From Acetobacteraceae bacterium (lineage in GTDB: Bacteria > Pseudomonadota > Alphaproteobacteria > Acetobacterales > Acetobacteraceae), in assembly GCA_947476855.1 (NCBI GenBank), contig CANJSR010000305.1, positions 1-6,180 of the forward strand: a DNA stretch of 6,180 nt, written 5' to 3'. The position numbers and the translations under genes were made by a program. A model generated the notes under the pieces. The model worked only from the letters and a program-made list of their open reading frames with translations. It ran no database searches and had not been told where the DNA came from. Below, piece by piece: positions 1 through 6,167 of the stretch. Every line of letters starts with the position of its first letter. Positions within the stretch are counted from its first letter, which is position 1.

Positions 1-340
1 ATAGAGAACAGAGAACCCACAACAACAAACCGGTGACAGCGAACCGGGAACAGCGAACGGCCATAGCCGCCGGACGGACACGGAAGCCGATGGGTCGCGT
101 TCAGATAGGACCGTGATAGCCCCTGGTCAACGACAGGTGGCGCCAAGCACGCGCAAAGGGCCGCTACCGGCCGGTTTTTCTGGCCTTTTCCGCCGAGCCT
201 GGGCATAGGAGCCTGCGGCTGGACCCAAGGTGGCCGAGGGTTCGGCGAGATGACCCGGGTGTTCCGGCCGCCGATTCCGGCCCAGTATGTCCCTGTGTCC
301 GTCCCTGGCCACCTGACAGGCCACCCTTGCTGGAGCCTCC
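1..340. other. Upstream intergenic/leader region, no supported gene
   Basis: No reading frame here looks like a protein; the frames that exist on either strand are low-complexity Arg/Pro/Gly-rich shadows running into the next gene. The first 60 bases are less GC-rich than the rest and rich in GAAC: AGAGAAC occurs twice in perfect tandem (3-9, 10-16) and CAGCGAAC twice with a 14-base period (37-44, 51-58). A possible hairpin terminator lies at 159-179. A very weak promoter-like pair is TTCCGG at 262-267 and GTATGT at 285-290 with a 17-base spacer; it is too poor to list separately. A GGAG ribosome binding site at 332-335 serves the gene starting at 341. Confidence 0.6.
159..179 (+). terminator. 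Possible Rho-independent terminator
   Basis: A 5-bp GC stem (159-163 GGCCG with 168-172 CGGCC, four-base loop CTAC) is followed by GG and a run of five T at 175-179. The orientation would end a + strand transcript entering from the left of the window, before the isomerase gene begins. The stem is short and GGCC-rich sequence is common in this DNA, so it could be chance. Confidence 0.35.
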
Positions 341-1315
341 ATGCCGAACCGCTTCGCGCCGATCCGGGCCTTGCCGCTTGTCTTGTCACTTGCCGGGGCG
401 GCCCTTGTCCTCGCCCCCGCGCCGTTCGCGCTGGCACAGCTTGAACCCCGGCTGACCCTGCCGAAATCCAGCATCGTCCGGCCGGAAAACGACAACACAC
501 CGGCCGCCAGGACCGACCCCAATCCGGTCATCGCCAGCGTGGACGGCTATCCGATCTACCTCCGCGACCTCAACGCCGCGATGCAGACCCTGCCCGAGCC
601 GCTGCGGGCCATGCCGTTCGAGACGCTGTATCCCGTGCTGGTCGATCGGCTGGTCGACCACCAGGCCCTGGTCATCATGTCCAAGCGGGCGGGGCTGGAG
701 GACGATCCGCGCATCAAGCTTGAAATCAAGCGCGCGATCGAGCGTATCCTGGAAGCCGCCTATCTGGAGAAGGAGGCGCAGCCGCTGGTGACCGACCAGG
801 CGGTGCAGGCCGCCTATCAGCGCCAGTTCGCCAACCGCCCCGCGACCGAGGAGGTGCGCGCCCGCCACATCCTGGTGAACTCCGAGGCCGAGGCCCGCAA
901 GATCATCGAGGAACTGCGCGAGGGTGCCGATTTCATCACCGTCGCGCGCACCGTCAGCAAGGACCCTGACGGAAAGAACGGCGGCGACCTTGGCTTTTTC
1001 CGGCGCGAGCAGGTCTGGCCGTCCTTCGGGGAACTCGCCTTCAGCCTGCAACCGGGCCAGATCGGCAACGACCCGGTCCGCAATGAATTCGGCTGGCACG
1101 TCGTCAAGGTCGAGGAGAAGCGGCTGGTCGCCCCGCCCGGCTTCTCGGAGATCGAGGGCGCGCTACGCCAGGAACTGCTGGCCCAGGCGGTGCGCGGCGC
1201 GATCGAGCGGGCCCGCGGGCAGGTCATCATCCGCCGCTTCAACCTCGATGGCAGCGAGCTTGAGACGGGACCCCGGTTCCGCTCCTCGATCGGGGCCGAT
1301 GGAACAACGCGTTAG
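341..1315 (+). CDS. Exported parvulin-type peptidyl-prolyl cis-trans isomerase (first tandem copy)
   Basis: This 324-residue protein should catalyse cis-trans isomerisation of X-Pro bonds and assist folding of exported proteins in the periplasm, like SurA, PpiC or PrsA. A Sec signal peptide (Arg4 and Arg9, hydrophobic stretch 10-31) ends in ALA|Q, so cleavage after residue 32 is likely, with no lipobox. Residues about 60-165 form a helical SurA-N-like chaperone segment; the parvulin domain spans about 171-262. Visible landmarks are EVRARHILV (171-179, His176), Asp208 at the place of Pin1 Cys113, GGDLGFF (214-220), Phe229 and FGWHVVKV (250-257, His253). The usual Met of the proline pocket is Val225, followed by Trp226, which is unusual. 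The start follows GGAG with a 5-base spacer and gives a complete signal peptide. It heads a probable operon with its paralogue and argJ. The family call is firm; the exact orthologue and client proteins are unknown. Confidence 0.93.
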   Translation: MPNRFAPIRALPLVLSLAGAALVLAPAPFALAQLEPRLTLPKSSIVRPENDNTPAARTDPNPVIASVDGYPIYLRDLNAAMQTLPEPLRAMPFETLYPVLVDRLVDHQALVIMSKRAGLEDDPRIKLEIKRAIERILEAAYLEKEAQPLVTDQAVQAAYQRQFANRPATEEVRARHILVNSEAEARKIIEELREGADFITVARTVSKDPDGKNGGDLGFFRREQVWPSFGELAFSLQPGQIGNDPVRNEFGWHVVKVEEKRLVAPPGFSEIEGALRQELLAQAVRGAIERARGQVIIRRFNLDGSELETGPRFRSSIGADGTTR

Positions 1316-1331
1316 GACCGCGCGTCCCGCC

Positions 1332-1360
1332 TTGTGAGCCTATGCCGTTTCGTTCAGTAT
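1332..1360 (+). promoter_or_regulatory. Weak candidate internal promoter
   Basis: TTGTGA (1332-1337) matches four of six -35 consensus bases. After a 17-base spacer, CAGTAT (1355-1360) matches three of six -10 bases. It lies in the 72-base gap between the two isomerase genes and could drive the second isomerase and argJ separately. The match is weak and could be chance. Confidence 0.22.
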
Positions 1361-1387
1361 CAGTGACTTCCTGAGATCGGAGTTTCC

Positions 1388-2302
1388 ATGTCACGTTTCG
1401 CGGCTCTGTCCGTTGGGGGGCTGGCCCGCCTGCTCGCCTGTTCCCTGATCGCGCTGCCGGTCCTGCCCGCCGGGGTCCTTGCCCAAGGGACCCCAGCGGC
1501 ATCAACCCCGGCCGCCGATCCGATCGTGGCGAAGGTCGATGGCCAGCCGATCCGCATGAGCGACGTGGCCGCCATCGCGCAGGGCCTGCCCGAACAGGCG
1601 CGCGCCCTGCCGCCTCAGACCCTGTATCCGATGCTCGTCGACCAGATCATCGACGCGCGCGCCCTGGCCGCCGAGGCGCGCCGCAAGGGCCTCGACAAGG
1701 ACCCCGACATCCAGCGCCAGGTGGACGCCGCGGCGCAGCGCGCGCTCGAATCGGCCATCCTGCAGAAGGAAATCGGCCCGATGGTGACCGAGCCCGCCTT
1801 GCGCGCCCGTTATGACCGCGACATGGCCGGCAAGCCGGGACCCGAGGAAGTCCATGCCCGCCACATCCTGGTCGACGACGAGGCGACGGCGAAGACGATC
1901 ATCATCGAACTCGGCAAGGGCGGCGACTTCGCGGCGCTGTCGACCAAGCACAGCAAGGACCCGGGCGCGTCCCGCTCGGGTGGCGACCTGGGGTTCTTCA
2001 AGAAGGACGACATGGTGCCGGAATTCGCCGAGGCCGCCTTCACGCTGAAGGATGGCCAGATTTCGGTCGTTCCGGTGAAGACCCAGTTCGGCTGGCATGT
2101 CATCCAGGTGATCGAACGTCGCCGAGCCCCGGCCGAGACGTTCGACCAGGCGCGTGAAGCCCTGCGCCAGCAGGTCATCCAGGATGGCGTGCGGGTTGCC
2201 GTCGCGCGTGCCCGCGCGCTCGTTCCGGTCGAGAAGTTCAACATGGACGGGTCGGCCCCGCGCGCGACCGACGGCGCCATGCCGCCGCCCGCCAGCCGCT
2301 AA
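1388..2302 (+). CDS. Exported parvulin-type peptidyl-prolyl cis-trans isomerase (second tandem copy)
   Basis: This 304-residue protein is a full-length paralogue of the gene just upstream, collinear from VDGxPI near the N-terminus to a shared FN[L/M]DGS motif near the C-terminus (residues 284-289 here). The likely role is periplasmic prolyl isomerase or chaperone. The signal peptide ends in VLA|Q, with cleavage expected after residue 32. Cys18 lies in LLAC but too close to Arg14 and ahead of the main hydrophobic core, so a lipoprotein is unlikely. The parvulin domain is about 153-245: EVHARHILV with His159, Asp191 at the Pin1 Cys113 position, GGDLGFF (198-204), MVPEF with Met209 and Phe213, and FGWHVIQV with His237. 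Unlike the first copy it keeps the canonical Met of the proline pocket. GGAG sits 5 bases before the ATG. The 39-base gap to argJ suggests cotranscription. The family is certain; whether it duplicates or complements the first copy is not known. Confidence 0.93.
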   Translation: MSRFAALSVGGLARLLACSLIALPVLPAGVLAQGTPAASTPAADPIVAKVDGQPIRMSDVAAIAQGLPEQARALPPQTLYPMLVDQIIDARALAAEARRKGLDKDPDIQRQVDAAAQRALESAILQKEIGPMVTEPALRARYDRDMAGKPGPEEVHARHILVDDEATAKTIIIELGKGGDFAALSTKHSKDPGASRSGGDLGFFKKDDMVPEFAEAAFTLKDGQISVVPVKTQFGWHVIQVIERRRAPAETFDQAREALRQQVIQDGVRVAVARARALVPVEKFNMDGSAPRATDGAMPPPASR

Positions 2303-2341
2303 TCAACCGCACACCATAAAAAGACGCGTAGGAAGGGAATC

Positions 2342-3571
2342 ATGACCACAGCCGTCTCGCCACTTGCCGTTCCGATGCCGGAATTGCCGCCCCTCGCCGG
2401 GGTGCGCCTGAACGCCGCGGAAGCCGGCATCCGCTATAAGGGACGCACCGATGTCGTGATGATGGAGGTGCCGAACGGCAGCACCGTCGCCGGCGTCTTC
2501 ACCTCCAACAAATGCCCCGGCGCGCCGGTGGACTGGTGCCGAGCGTCCTTGAAGGGCGGGAAGGCACGGATGGTGGTGGTGAATGCGGGCAATGCCAACG
2601 TCTTCACCGGCAAGGCCGGGCGGGAAGCCTGCGCCGCGACCGCGGAAGCCGCCGCCAAGCTGGCGGGCTGCCCGGCCAAGCAGGTCTTCGTCGCCTCCAC
2701 CGGCGTGATCGGCGAGGTGCTGCCGCATGAAAAGCTGGTCGCCGCGCTGCCTGGCCTGCAGAAGGGCCTGAGCGAGGATGGCTGGGAAGCCGCCGCGCGC
2801 GGCATCATGACCACGGATACCTTCCCGAAGGCCGCCACCCGCGTGGCGATGATCGGGGAGACCGAGGTCCGCATCTCCGGCATCGCCAAGGGGAGCGGCA
2901 TGATCGCCCCCGACATGGCGACGATGCTGTGCTTCATCTTCACCGACGCGAAAATCCCGGCGGCCGCGTTGCAGGGGCTGCTGAAGAAGGGCTGCGACAC
3001 GAGCTTCAACTGCACGACGGTGGATTCCGATACCTCCACGTCCGACACCGTTCTGCTGATCGCGACCGGGCAGACCAAGCATCCGCGCGTGCCGGCCGAG
3101 GGCGGACGCGTGCTGGCCGATTTCGCCGCCAAGCTGAACGACCTGCTGCTGGATCTGGCGTTGCAGGTGACCCGGGATGGCGAAGGCGCGCAGAAGCTGG
3201 TCCGCATCGACGTGACGGGCGCGACCACCGCGCGTTCGGCCAAGAAGATCGGGATGGCGGTTGCGAATTCTCCGCTGGTGAAGACGGCGATCGCCGGTGA
3301 GGACGCGAACTGGGGCCGCATCGTGATGGCCGTGGGCAAGGCCGGCGAACCGGCGGATCGTGACAAACTGTCGATCGGCGTCGGCGGGGTATGGATGGCG
3401 AAGGATGGCGGTGTCATCCCGGGCTATGACGAAACCCCGGTTGTCGCGCACATGAAGGGGCGGGAGATCGATATCACGATCGACCTGGGCCTGGGCCGTG
3501 GGAAGGCCACGGTTTGGACCTGCGACCTGACGCACGGGTATATTGATATCAACGGGTCGTATCGGTCCTGA
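2342..3571 (+). CDS. argJ: Bifunctional glutamate N-acetyltransferase / amino-acid acetyltransferase ArgJ
   Basis: ArgJ moves the acetyl group from N-acetylornithine to glutamate, giving ornithine and N-acetylglutamate, which makes the arginine pathway cyclic; some members also use acetyl-CoA. It acts in the cytoplasm. The 409-residue length is typical. Landmarks in order: NAGNANVFTG (81-90), STGVIG (119-124, Thr120-Gly121 expected to form the oxyanion hole), TTDT (157-160), KGSGMIAPDMATML (183-196), GEDANWGR (319-326, Glu320) and the C-terminal NGSYRS. Family knowledge places self-cleavage between Ala193 and Thr194, freeing Thr194 as nucleophile of the beta chain. The C-terminal end is usually NADYR[ST]; here Gly-Ser replaces Ala-Asp. 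A purine-rich GGAAGGGA (2331-2338) precedes the ATG. It follows the isomerases by 39 bases with no visible terminator between. Whether it has the acetyl-CoA (synthase) activity cannot be read from the sequence. Confidence 0.97.
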   Translation: MTTAVSPLAVPMPELPPLAGVRLNAAEAGIRYKGRTDVVMMEVPNGSTVAGVFTSNKCPGAPVDWCRASLKGGKARMVVVNAGNANVFTGKAGREACAATAEAAAKLAGCPAKQVFVASTGVIGEVLPHEKLVAALPGLQKGLSEDGWEAAARGIMTTDTFPKAATRVAMIGETEVRISGIAKGSGMIAPDMATMLCFIFTDAKIPAAALQGLLKKGCDTSFNCTTVDSDTSTSDTVLLIATGQTKHPRVPAEGGRVLADFAAKLNDLLLDLALQVTRDGEGAQKLVRIDVTGATTARSAKKIGMAVANSPLVKTAIAGEDANWGRIVMAVGKAGEPADRDKLSIGVGGVWMAKDGGVIPGYDETPVVAHMKGREIDITIDLGLGRGKATVWTCDLTHGYIDINGSYRS

Positions 3572-3596
3572 GGCGGGCTTTCGATCTACCACCCTT

Positions 3597-3627
3597 CGTC
3601 ATGGGCGGGCTTGACCCGCCCATCGCC
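3597..3627 (+). repeat. Palindromic unit 1
   Basis: The unit has a perfect 9-bp stem: ATGGGCGGG (3601-3609) pairs with CCCGCCCAT (3615-3623) around the five-base loop CTTGA. It is bordered by CGTC on the left and CGCC on the right. Similar units of the form CGTCATGG-stem-CTTGA-stem are, from memory, common between genes in alphaproteobacteria. Confidence 0.8.
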
Positions 3628-3677
3628 GGAGATTCTGGCGGCGCATGTGACGCTCAATGCCTTGAAGCGGCGTTCTG

Positions 3678-3708
3678 GGCGATGGACGGCTCAAGGCCGT
3701 CCATGACG
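3678..3708 (-). repeat. Palindromic unit 2, inverted copy of unit 1
   Basis: The unit has a perfect 9-bp stem: ATGGACGGC (3682-3690) pairs with GCCGTCCAT (3696-3704) around TCAAG, the reverse complement of the unit 1 loop. Relative to unit 1, one G-C pair became A-T (3686/3700) and the loop-closing pair is flipped (3690/3696), so the fold is kept while the sequence changed. Confidence 0.8.
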
Positions 3709-3729
3709 GGGGGACAGGGAAGTGCCTCT

Positions 3730-3760
3730 GCGTCGCTTGTTATGGGGGACGCGCTTTTTT
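3730..3760 (+). terminator. Weak candidate terminator after argJ
   Basis: GCGTC (3730-3734) can pair with GACGC (3748-3752) across a 13-base loop, and a run of six T follows at 3755-3760. The stem is short and the loop long, so this is a weak candidate. It is the only T-run of that length in the gap and lies just before mnmE, where ending the argJ transcript would make sense. Confidence 0.28.
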
Positions 3761-3807
3761 CCTGCGGCTCCCTGCCTCACCACACCGTGCCCGCATGATC
3801 CTACCCC

Positions 3808-5130
3808 ATGCCCGATAGGCAACGCCCGCCCAGCCTACCGGGCGTTCCCCCCTCCGAGACCATCTTTGCCATCGCCTCCGGGGCCCCACCCGCCGCGATC
3901 GCGCTGATGCGGATCAGCGGGGACGCCAGCGGGCGGGCCATCCAGGCCCTCTGCGGCACCTTGCCCCCGCCCCGGCGCGCTTCCCTGCGATCCCTGCGTG
4001 CCGCGAACGGCGAACTGCTCGACCAGGCAGTCGTCCTGTGGCTCCCCGGTCCCGGCACCTATACCGGGGAGGACTCGGCCGAACTGCATCTGCATGGCGG
4101 ACGGGCGGTGATGGACGCGGTGGCCGACGCACTGGCCAACCTGGGCCTGCGCCCCGCCGACCCTGGCGAGTTCACCCGCCGCGCCTTCCTCAACGGCCGC
4201 ATGGACCTGGTGGAGGCCGAGGCCGTCCACGACCTGATCACCGCCGAGGCCGAGGCCCAGCGGCGCCAGGCGCTGCGGCAGTTGCAGGGGGAACTCGGCG
4301 CGCTCTACCACGGCTGGGCCGACCGGCTGCGGGTGATGCTCGCCCAACAGGAAGCGCTGATCGACTTCCCCGACGAAGACCTGCCGCCGGAGGTCGATGC
4401 CGCCCTGACCGCCGACCTGCTGTCCCTGTGCGACGCCATCGCCGCCCATCTGAATGACGGCCATCGCGGGGAAAAGCTGCGGGAGGGGCTGTTCTTCGCC
4501 ATCACCGGCGCGCCCAACGTCGGCAAGTCATCCCTGATCAATGCTTTGGCGGGGCGGGACGTGGCGATCGTATCGGCGATCCCCGGCACGACGCGGGATG
4601 CGTTGGAAGCCCGGGTCATCCTGGGCGGCGTGCCCGTCACGCTGGTCGATACCGCCGGCCTGCGCGACACCACGGACCCGATCGAGGCCGAGGGCGTCCG
4701 GCGCGCCCTTGCCCGCGCCACGGATGCGGACCTGGTTCTGACGTTGGTCGAGGCCGGCTCGGACGCACCCCCGGACGGGCCACACCTGCTGGTCGCCACC
4801 AAGATCGACCTGAACGAAACTATCCCGGCGGGCGCCATCGGTATCAGCGTCAAGACCGGCCAGGGGATGGACACCCTACTGGCCCGCCTGTCGGACGCCG
4901 CCCGCGCCTTCGCCGAAACCTCTGGCCCGCCGCCCCTGACCCGAGTCCGCCACCGGACGGCGCTGGAGGAGGCGCTGCGTCATCTGCTGGCCGACCGCGA
5001 TGCCTCCCTGCCGGAGTTGCGGGGGGAAGATTTGCGCCTCGCCTTGCGCGCCATCGGCCGGATCACCGGGCATGTCGGGGTGGAGGACATCCTGGACACG
5101 CTGTTCTCGGCATTCTGCATCGGGAAGTAG
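3808..5130 (+). CDS. mnmE: tRNA modification GTPase MnmE (TrmE)
   Basis: MnmE is a cytoplasmic GTPase that, with MnmG, adds the 5-(carboxymethyl)aminomethyl type group to the wobble uridine of certain tRNAs, using a folate-derived carbon. At 440 residues it is slightly shorter than the E. coli protein. Domains: N-terminal folate-binding part (about 18-125, from ETIFAIASG through GPGTYTGEDSAELHLHGG to DPGEFTRRAFLNG), helical domain (about 126-222 plus 375-440), and inserted G domain (about 225-372). G motifs: P-loop GAPNVGKS (234-241), GTTRD (260-264), DTAG (281-284), TKID (331-334, instead of the common NKxD) and SVKTG (347-351). It ends in FCIGK with the Cys437 needed in the family. The ATG at 3808 is the first start after an in-frame stop (3796-3798) and has no clear ribosome binding site, so initiation may be weak or leaderless. 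mnmG, a frequent neighbour, is not downstream; repeats flank the gene on both sides. Confidence 0.96.
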   Translation: MPDRQRPPSLPGVPPSETIFAIASGAPPAAIALMRISGDASGRAIQALCGTLPPPRRASLRSLRAANGELLDQAVVLWLPGPGTYTGEDSAELHLHGGRAVMDAVADALANLGLRPADPGEFTRRAFLNGRMDLVEAEAVHDLITAEAEAQRRQALRQLQGELGALYHGWADRLRVMLAQQEALIDFPDEDLPPEVDAALTADLLSLCDAIAAHLNDGHRGEKLREGLFFAITGAPNVGKSSLINALAGRDVAIVSAIPGTTRDALEARVILGGVPVTLVDTAGLRDTTDPIEAEGVRRALARATDADLVLTLVEAGSDAPPDGPHLLVATKIDLNETIPAGAIGISVKTGQGMDTLLARLSDAARAFAETSGPPPLTRVRHRTALEEALRHLLADRDASLPELRGEDLRLALRAIGRITGHVGVEDILDTLFSAFCIGK

Positions 5131-5148
5131 CTCCCGACGATGCCATTT

Positions 5149-5237
5149 CGTCATGGTGGCCGGAGGGCCACCACCCACGACTTCGCCGTTCCGAACAGGG
5201 GAAAATCGTGGGTGCTGGCCCTACGGCCACCATGACG
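5149..5237. repeat. Long inverted repeat between convergent mnmE and kinase-like gene
   Basis: The left arm (5149-5180) and the reverse complement of the right arm (5206-5237) agree at 30 of 32 positions, with a 25-base spacer between. The outer ends are CGTCATGG and CCATGACG, the same ends as the element before mnmE. The left arm also folds on itself through an 8-bp stem (5154-5161 with 5166-5173, loop GGAG); the right arm has one mismatch in the same stem (5215/5230). As RNA from either strand the arms could form a long hairpin, so a two-way terminator for the convergent genes is possible, although there is no T-run. Confidence 0.8.
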
Positions 5238-5298
5238 ACGTAGTAGCGGCCCTGCGCCCACCACGACGAGAATGCGGCACGGCCCTACCCAGATGACG
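5217..5298 (+). repeat. Degenerate direct copies of the repeat's outer half
   Basis: The 21-base outer half of the right arm (5217-5237, GGCCCTACGG...CATGACG) is followed by a copy at 5248-5268 that agrees at 18 of 21 positions and by a shorter one at 5281-5298 that begins GGCCCTAC, ends GATGACG and lacks about three bases. The starts are 31 and 33 bases apart. This looks like decayed tandem duplication of one repeat half. The remaining bases up to 5339 show nothing recognisable. Confidence 0.55.
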
Positions 5299-5339
5299 CG
5301 GTGGCAACCACAGCCAAGGTCGGCTCACATAACCCCCGA

Positions 5340-6167
5340 TCACGCCGCCAGCCGGACCACACGCGCATCCTCCCGCGCCGCCACCCGATGGGACGGAAAC
5401 CGCAGCGTCACCTTGGTCCCGACCCGCGCGGCCGACTCGATCGTCAGTTGCCCGCCATGCGCCTCCATCAGCACCCGCGCCAGCACCAGCCCCAGGCCGA
5501 TGCCGCGGCTTTCCTTGTCCCCAGGCTCCGGCAGCCGCCGGTTCGCGAGCAGCCCCGCGCCCTCATCCTCGATCACCAGCGCCAAGCCCGCCGGCCACCG
5601 CTCCACCGAAACATCGATCCAGTCATTGTGCCGGGAATGGCGCGCGGCATTGCTCAGCACACGCCCAAGGATGTGGGTCACGGCGCGCCGATCGACCAGC
5701 AGCGACACCTCCTCCACGCCCCCTCCCACCCGCCAATGCCTAAGGCTCGGCCCCAGCGTCGCGCTGACCGAGGCGATGGCATCGTCGATCAAGGGCCGCA
5801 GAGACAGCGTCTCCGGCTCCAGCCGCCGCGTGGAAGCGGACGGCACGGCATAGTCCTGCATGTCATCCGTGTGGCCCAGCAACTGCTGCGTCATGGCCAG
5901 GATGCCGGCGACGTCGGACGGCGGTTCCTGGTTCGGCTCCACCAGGCGTTCGGCGAAGCCCAGCAGCCGCATCGTGTCGGCGCGCAGGTCAGCCACCGAC
6001 ATCCGCAGGACGCGCATCGTCGCGGCCTCGGCCATCACGGCGCGATCCCGGTCGGTCTTTGCGCGGGACAGGGCCAAGCCGGCCCGCGTGGTGATCACGG
6101 TCATTCCCAGCATCACGGCGACAGACACGGCCGTCGCGGCGATGAGACTCAGTTCAATCGATCCCAT
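5340..6167 (-). CDS. Membrane-anchored histidine-kinase-like ATPase with degenerate H-box
   Basis: The 275-residue protein has one N-terminal membrane segment (about residues 6-26), a charged helical linker (28-56), a HisKA-like dimerisation region (about 50-115) and a HATPase_c domain (about 150-258). ATP-binding motifs look intact: N-box with Asn173 in LSNAARHS, DEGAG (201-205), GIGLGL (222-227) and GTKVTLRFP (250-258). In the dimerisation region, ADLRADTMRLLGFAE (59-73) lines up without gaps with the usual HELRTPLNAILGFAE pattern, which puts Ala59 at the phospho-accepting His and Asp64 at the Pro. It may therefore be a pseudokinase, a phosphatase, or an ATPase or scaffold with another role. 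There is no sensor domain, no HAMP and no response regulator in view. It converges on mnmE. The frame stays open to the window edge, 13 bases past the ATG, and no strong ribosome binding site shows, so the true start could be further upstream. Confidence 0.85.
   Translation of the reverse strand: MGSIELSLIAATAVSVAVMLGMTVITTRAGLALSRAKTDRDRAVMAEAATMRVLRMSVADLRADTMRLLGFAERLVEPNQEPPSDVAGILAMTQQLLGHTDDMQDYAVPSASTRRLEPETLSLRPLIDDAIASVSATLGPSLRHWRVGGGVEEVSLLVDRRAVTHILGRVLSNAARHSRHNDWIDVSVERWPAGLALVIEDEGAGLLANRRLPEPGDKESRGIGLGLVLARVLMEAHGGQLTIESAARVGTKVTLRFPSHRVAAREDARVVRLAA

Larger units (their letters stand above)
3597..3708. repeat. Composite inverted palindromic repeat (REP/BIME-like) between argJ and mnmE
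   Basis: Two 31-base palindromic units (3597-3627 and 3678-3708) face each other in inverted orientation, so the element starts with CGTCATGG and ends with CCATGACG. After reverse-complementing one unit, 27 of 31 positions agree, and the four differences are two compensatory base-pair changes in the stem. The 50-base centre holds a third, imperfect hairpin (3651-3669, seven pairs with one bulged A, loop TGCC). The layout is like the paired REP units called BIMEs in other bacteria. No T-run follows either hairpin directly. It could act in the argJ 3' end as an RNA-stabilising or termination structure, or simply be a dispersed non-autonomous repeat. Confidence 0.8.

Noticed and set aside
127..531. 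Antisense frame of 134 codons overlapping the first isomerase start
   Set aside because: Composition is Ala/Arg/Gly-rich without motifs, and it runs into a well-supported signal peptide coding region on the + strand.
1430..1441. Possible lipobox LLAC in the second isomerase (Cys18)
   Set aside because: Arg14 is only four residues before the Cys, so there is no hydrophobic segment ahead of it; a standard signal peptidase I site VLA|Q follows at residue 32.
2303..3592. Long antisense reading frame (429 codons) opposite argJ
   Set aside because: It mirrors argJ codon bias in GC-rich DNA, has His/Gly/Arg-rich low-complexity composition and no recognisable domain; argJ is unmistakable on the other strand.
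3597..3708. CRISPR-like array
   Set aside because: The repeats are inverted and palindromic, only two units, with no regular spacers and no cas genes in the window.
3601..3798. Small frame of 65 codons between argJ and mnmE
   Set aside because: Its ATG lies inside a palindromic repeat unit and most of it translates the repeat; no ribosome binding site or domain.
5272..5853. Plus-strand frame of 193 codons near the right end
   Set aside because: Ser/Arg/Pro-rich shadow of the kinase-like gene, whose ATP-binding motifs on the - strand are clear.
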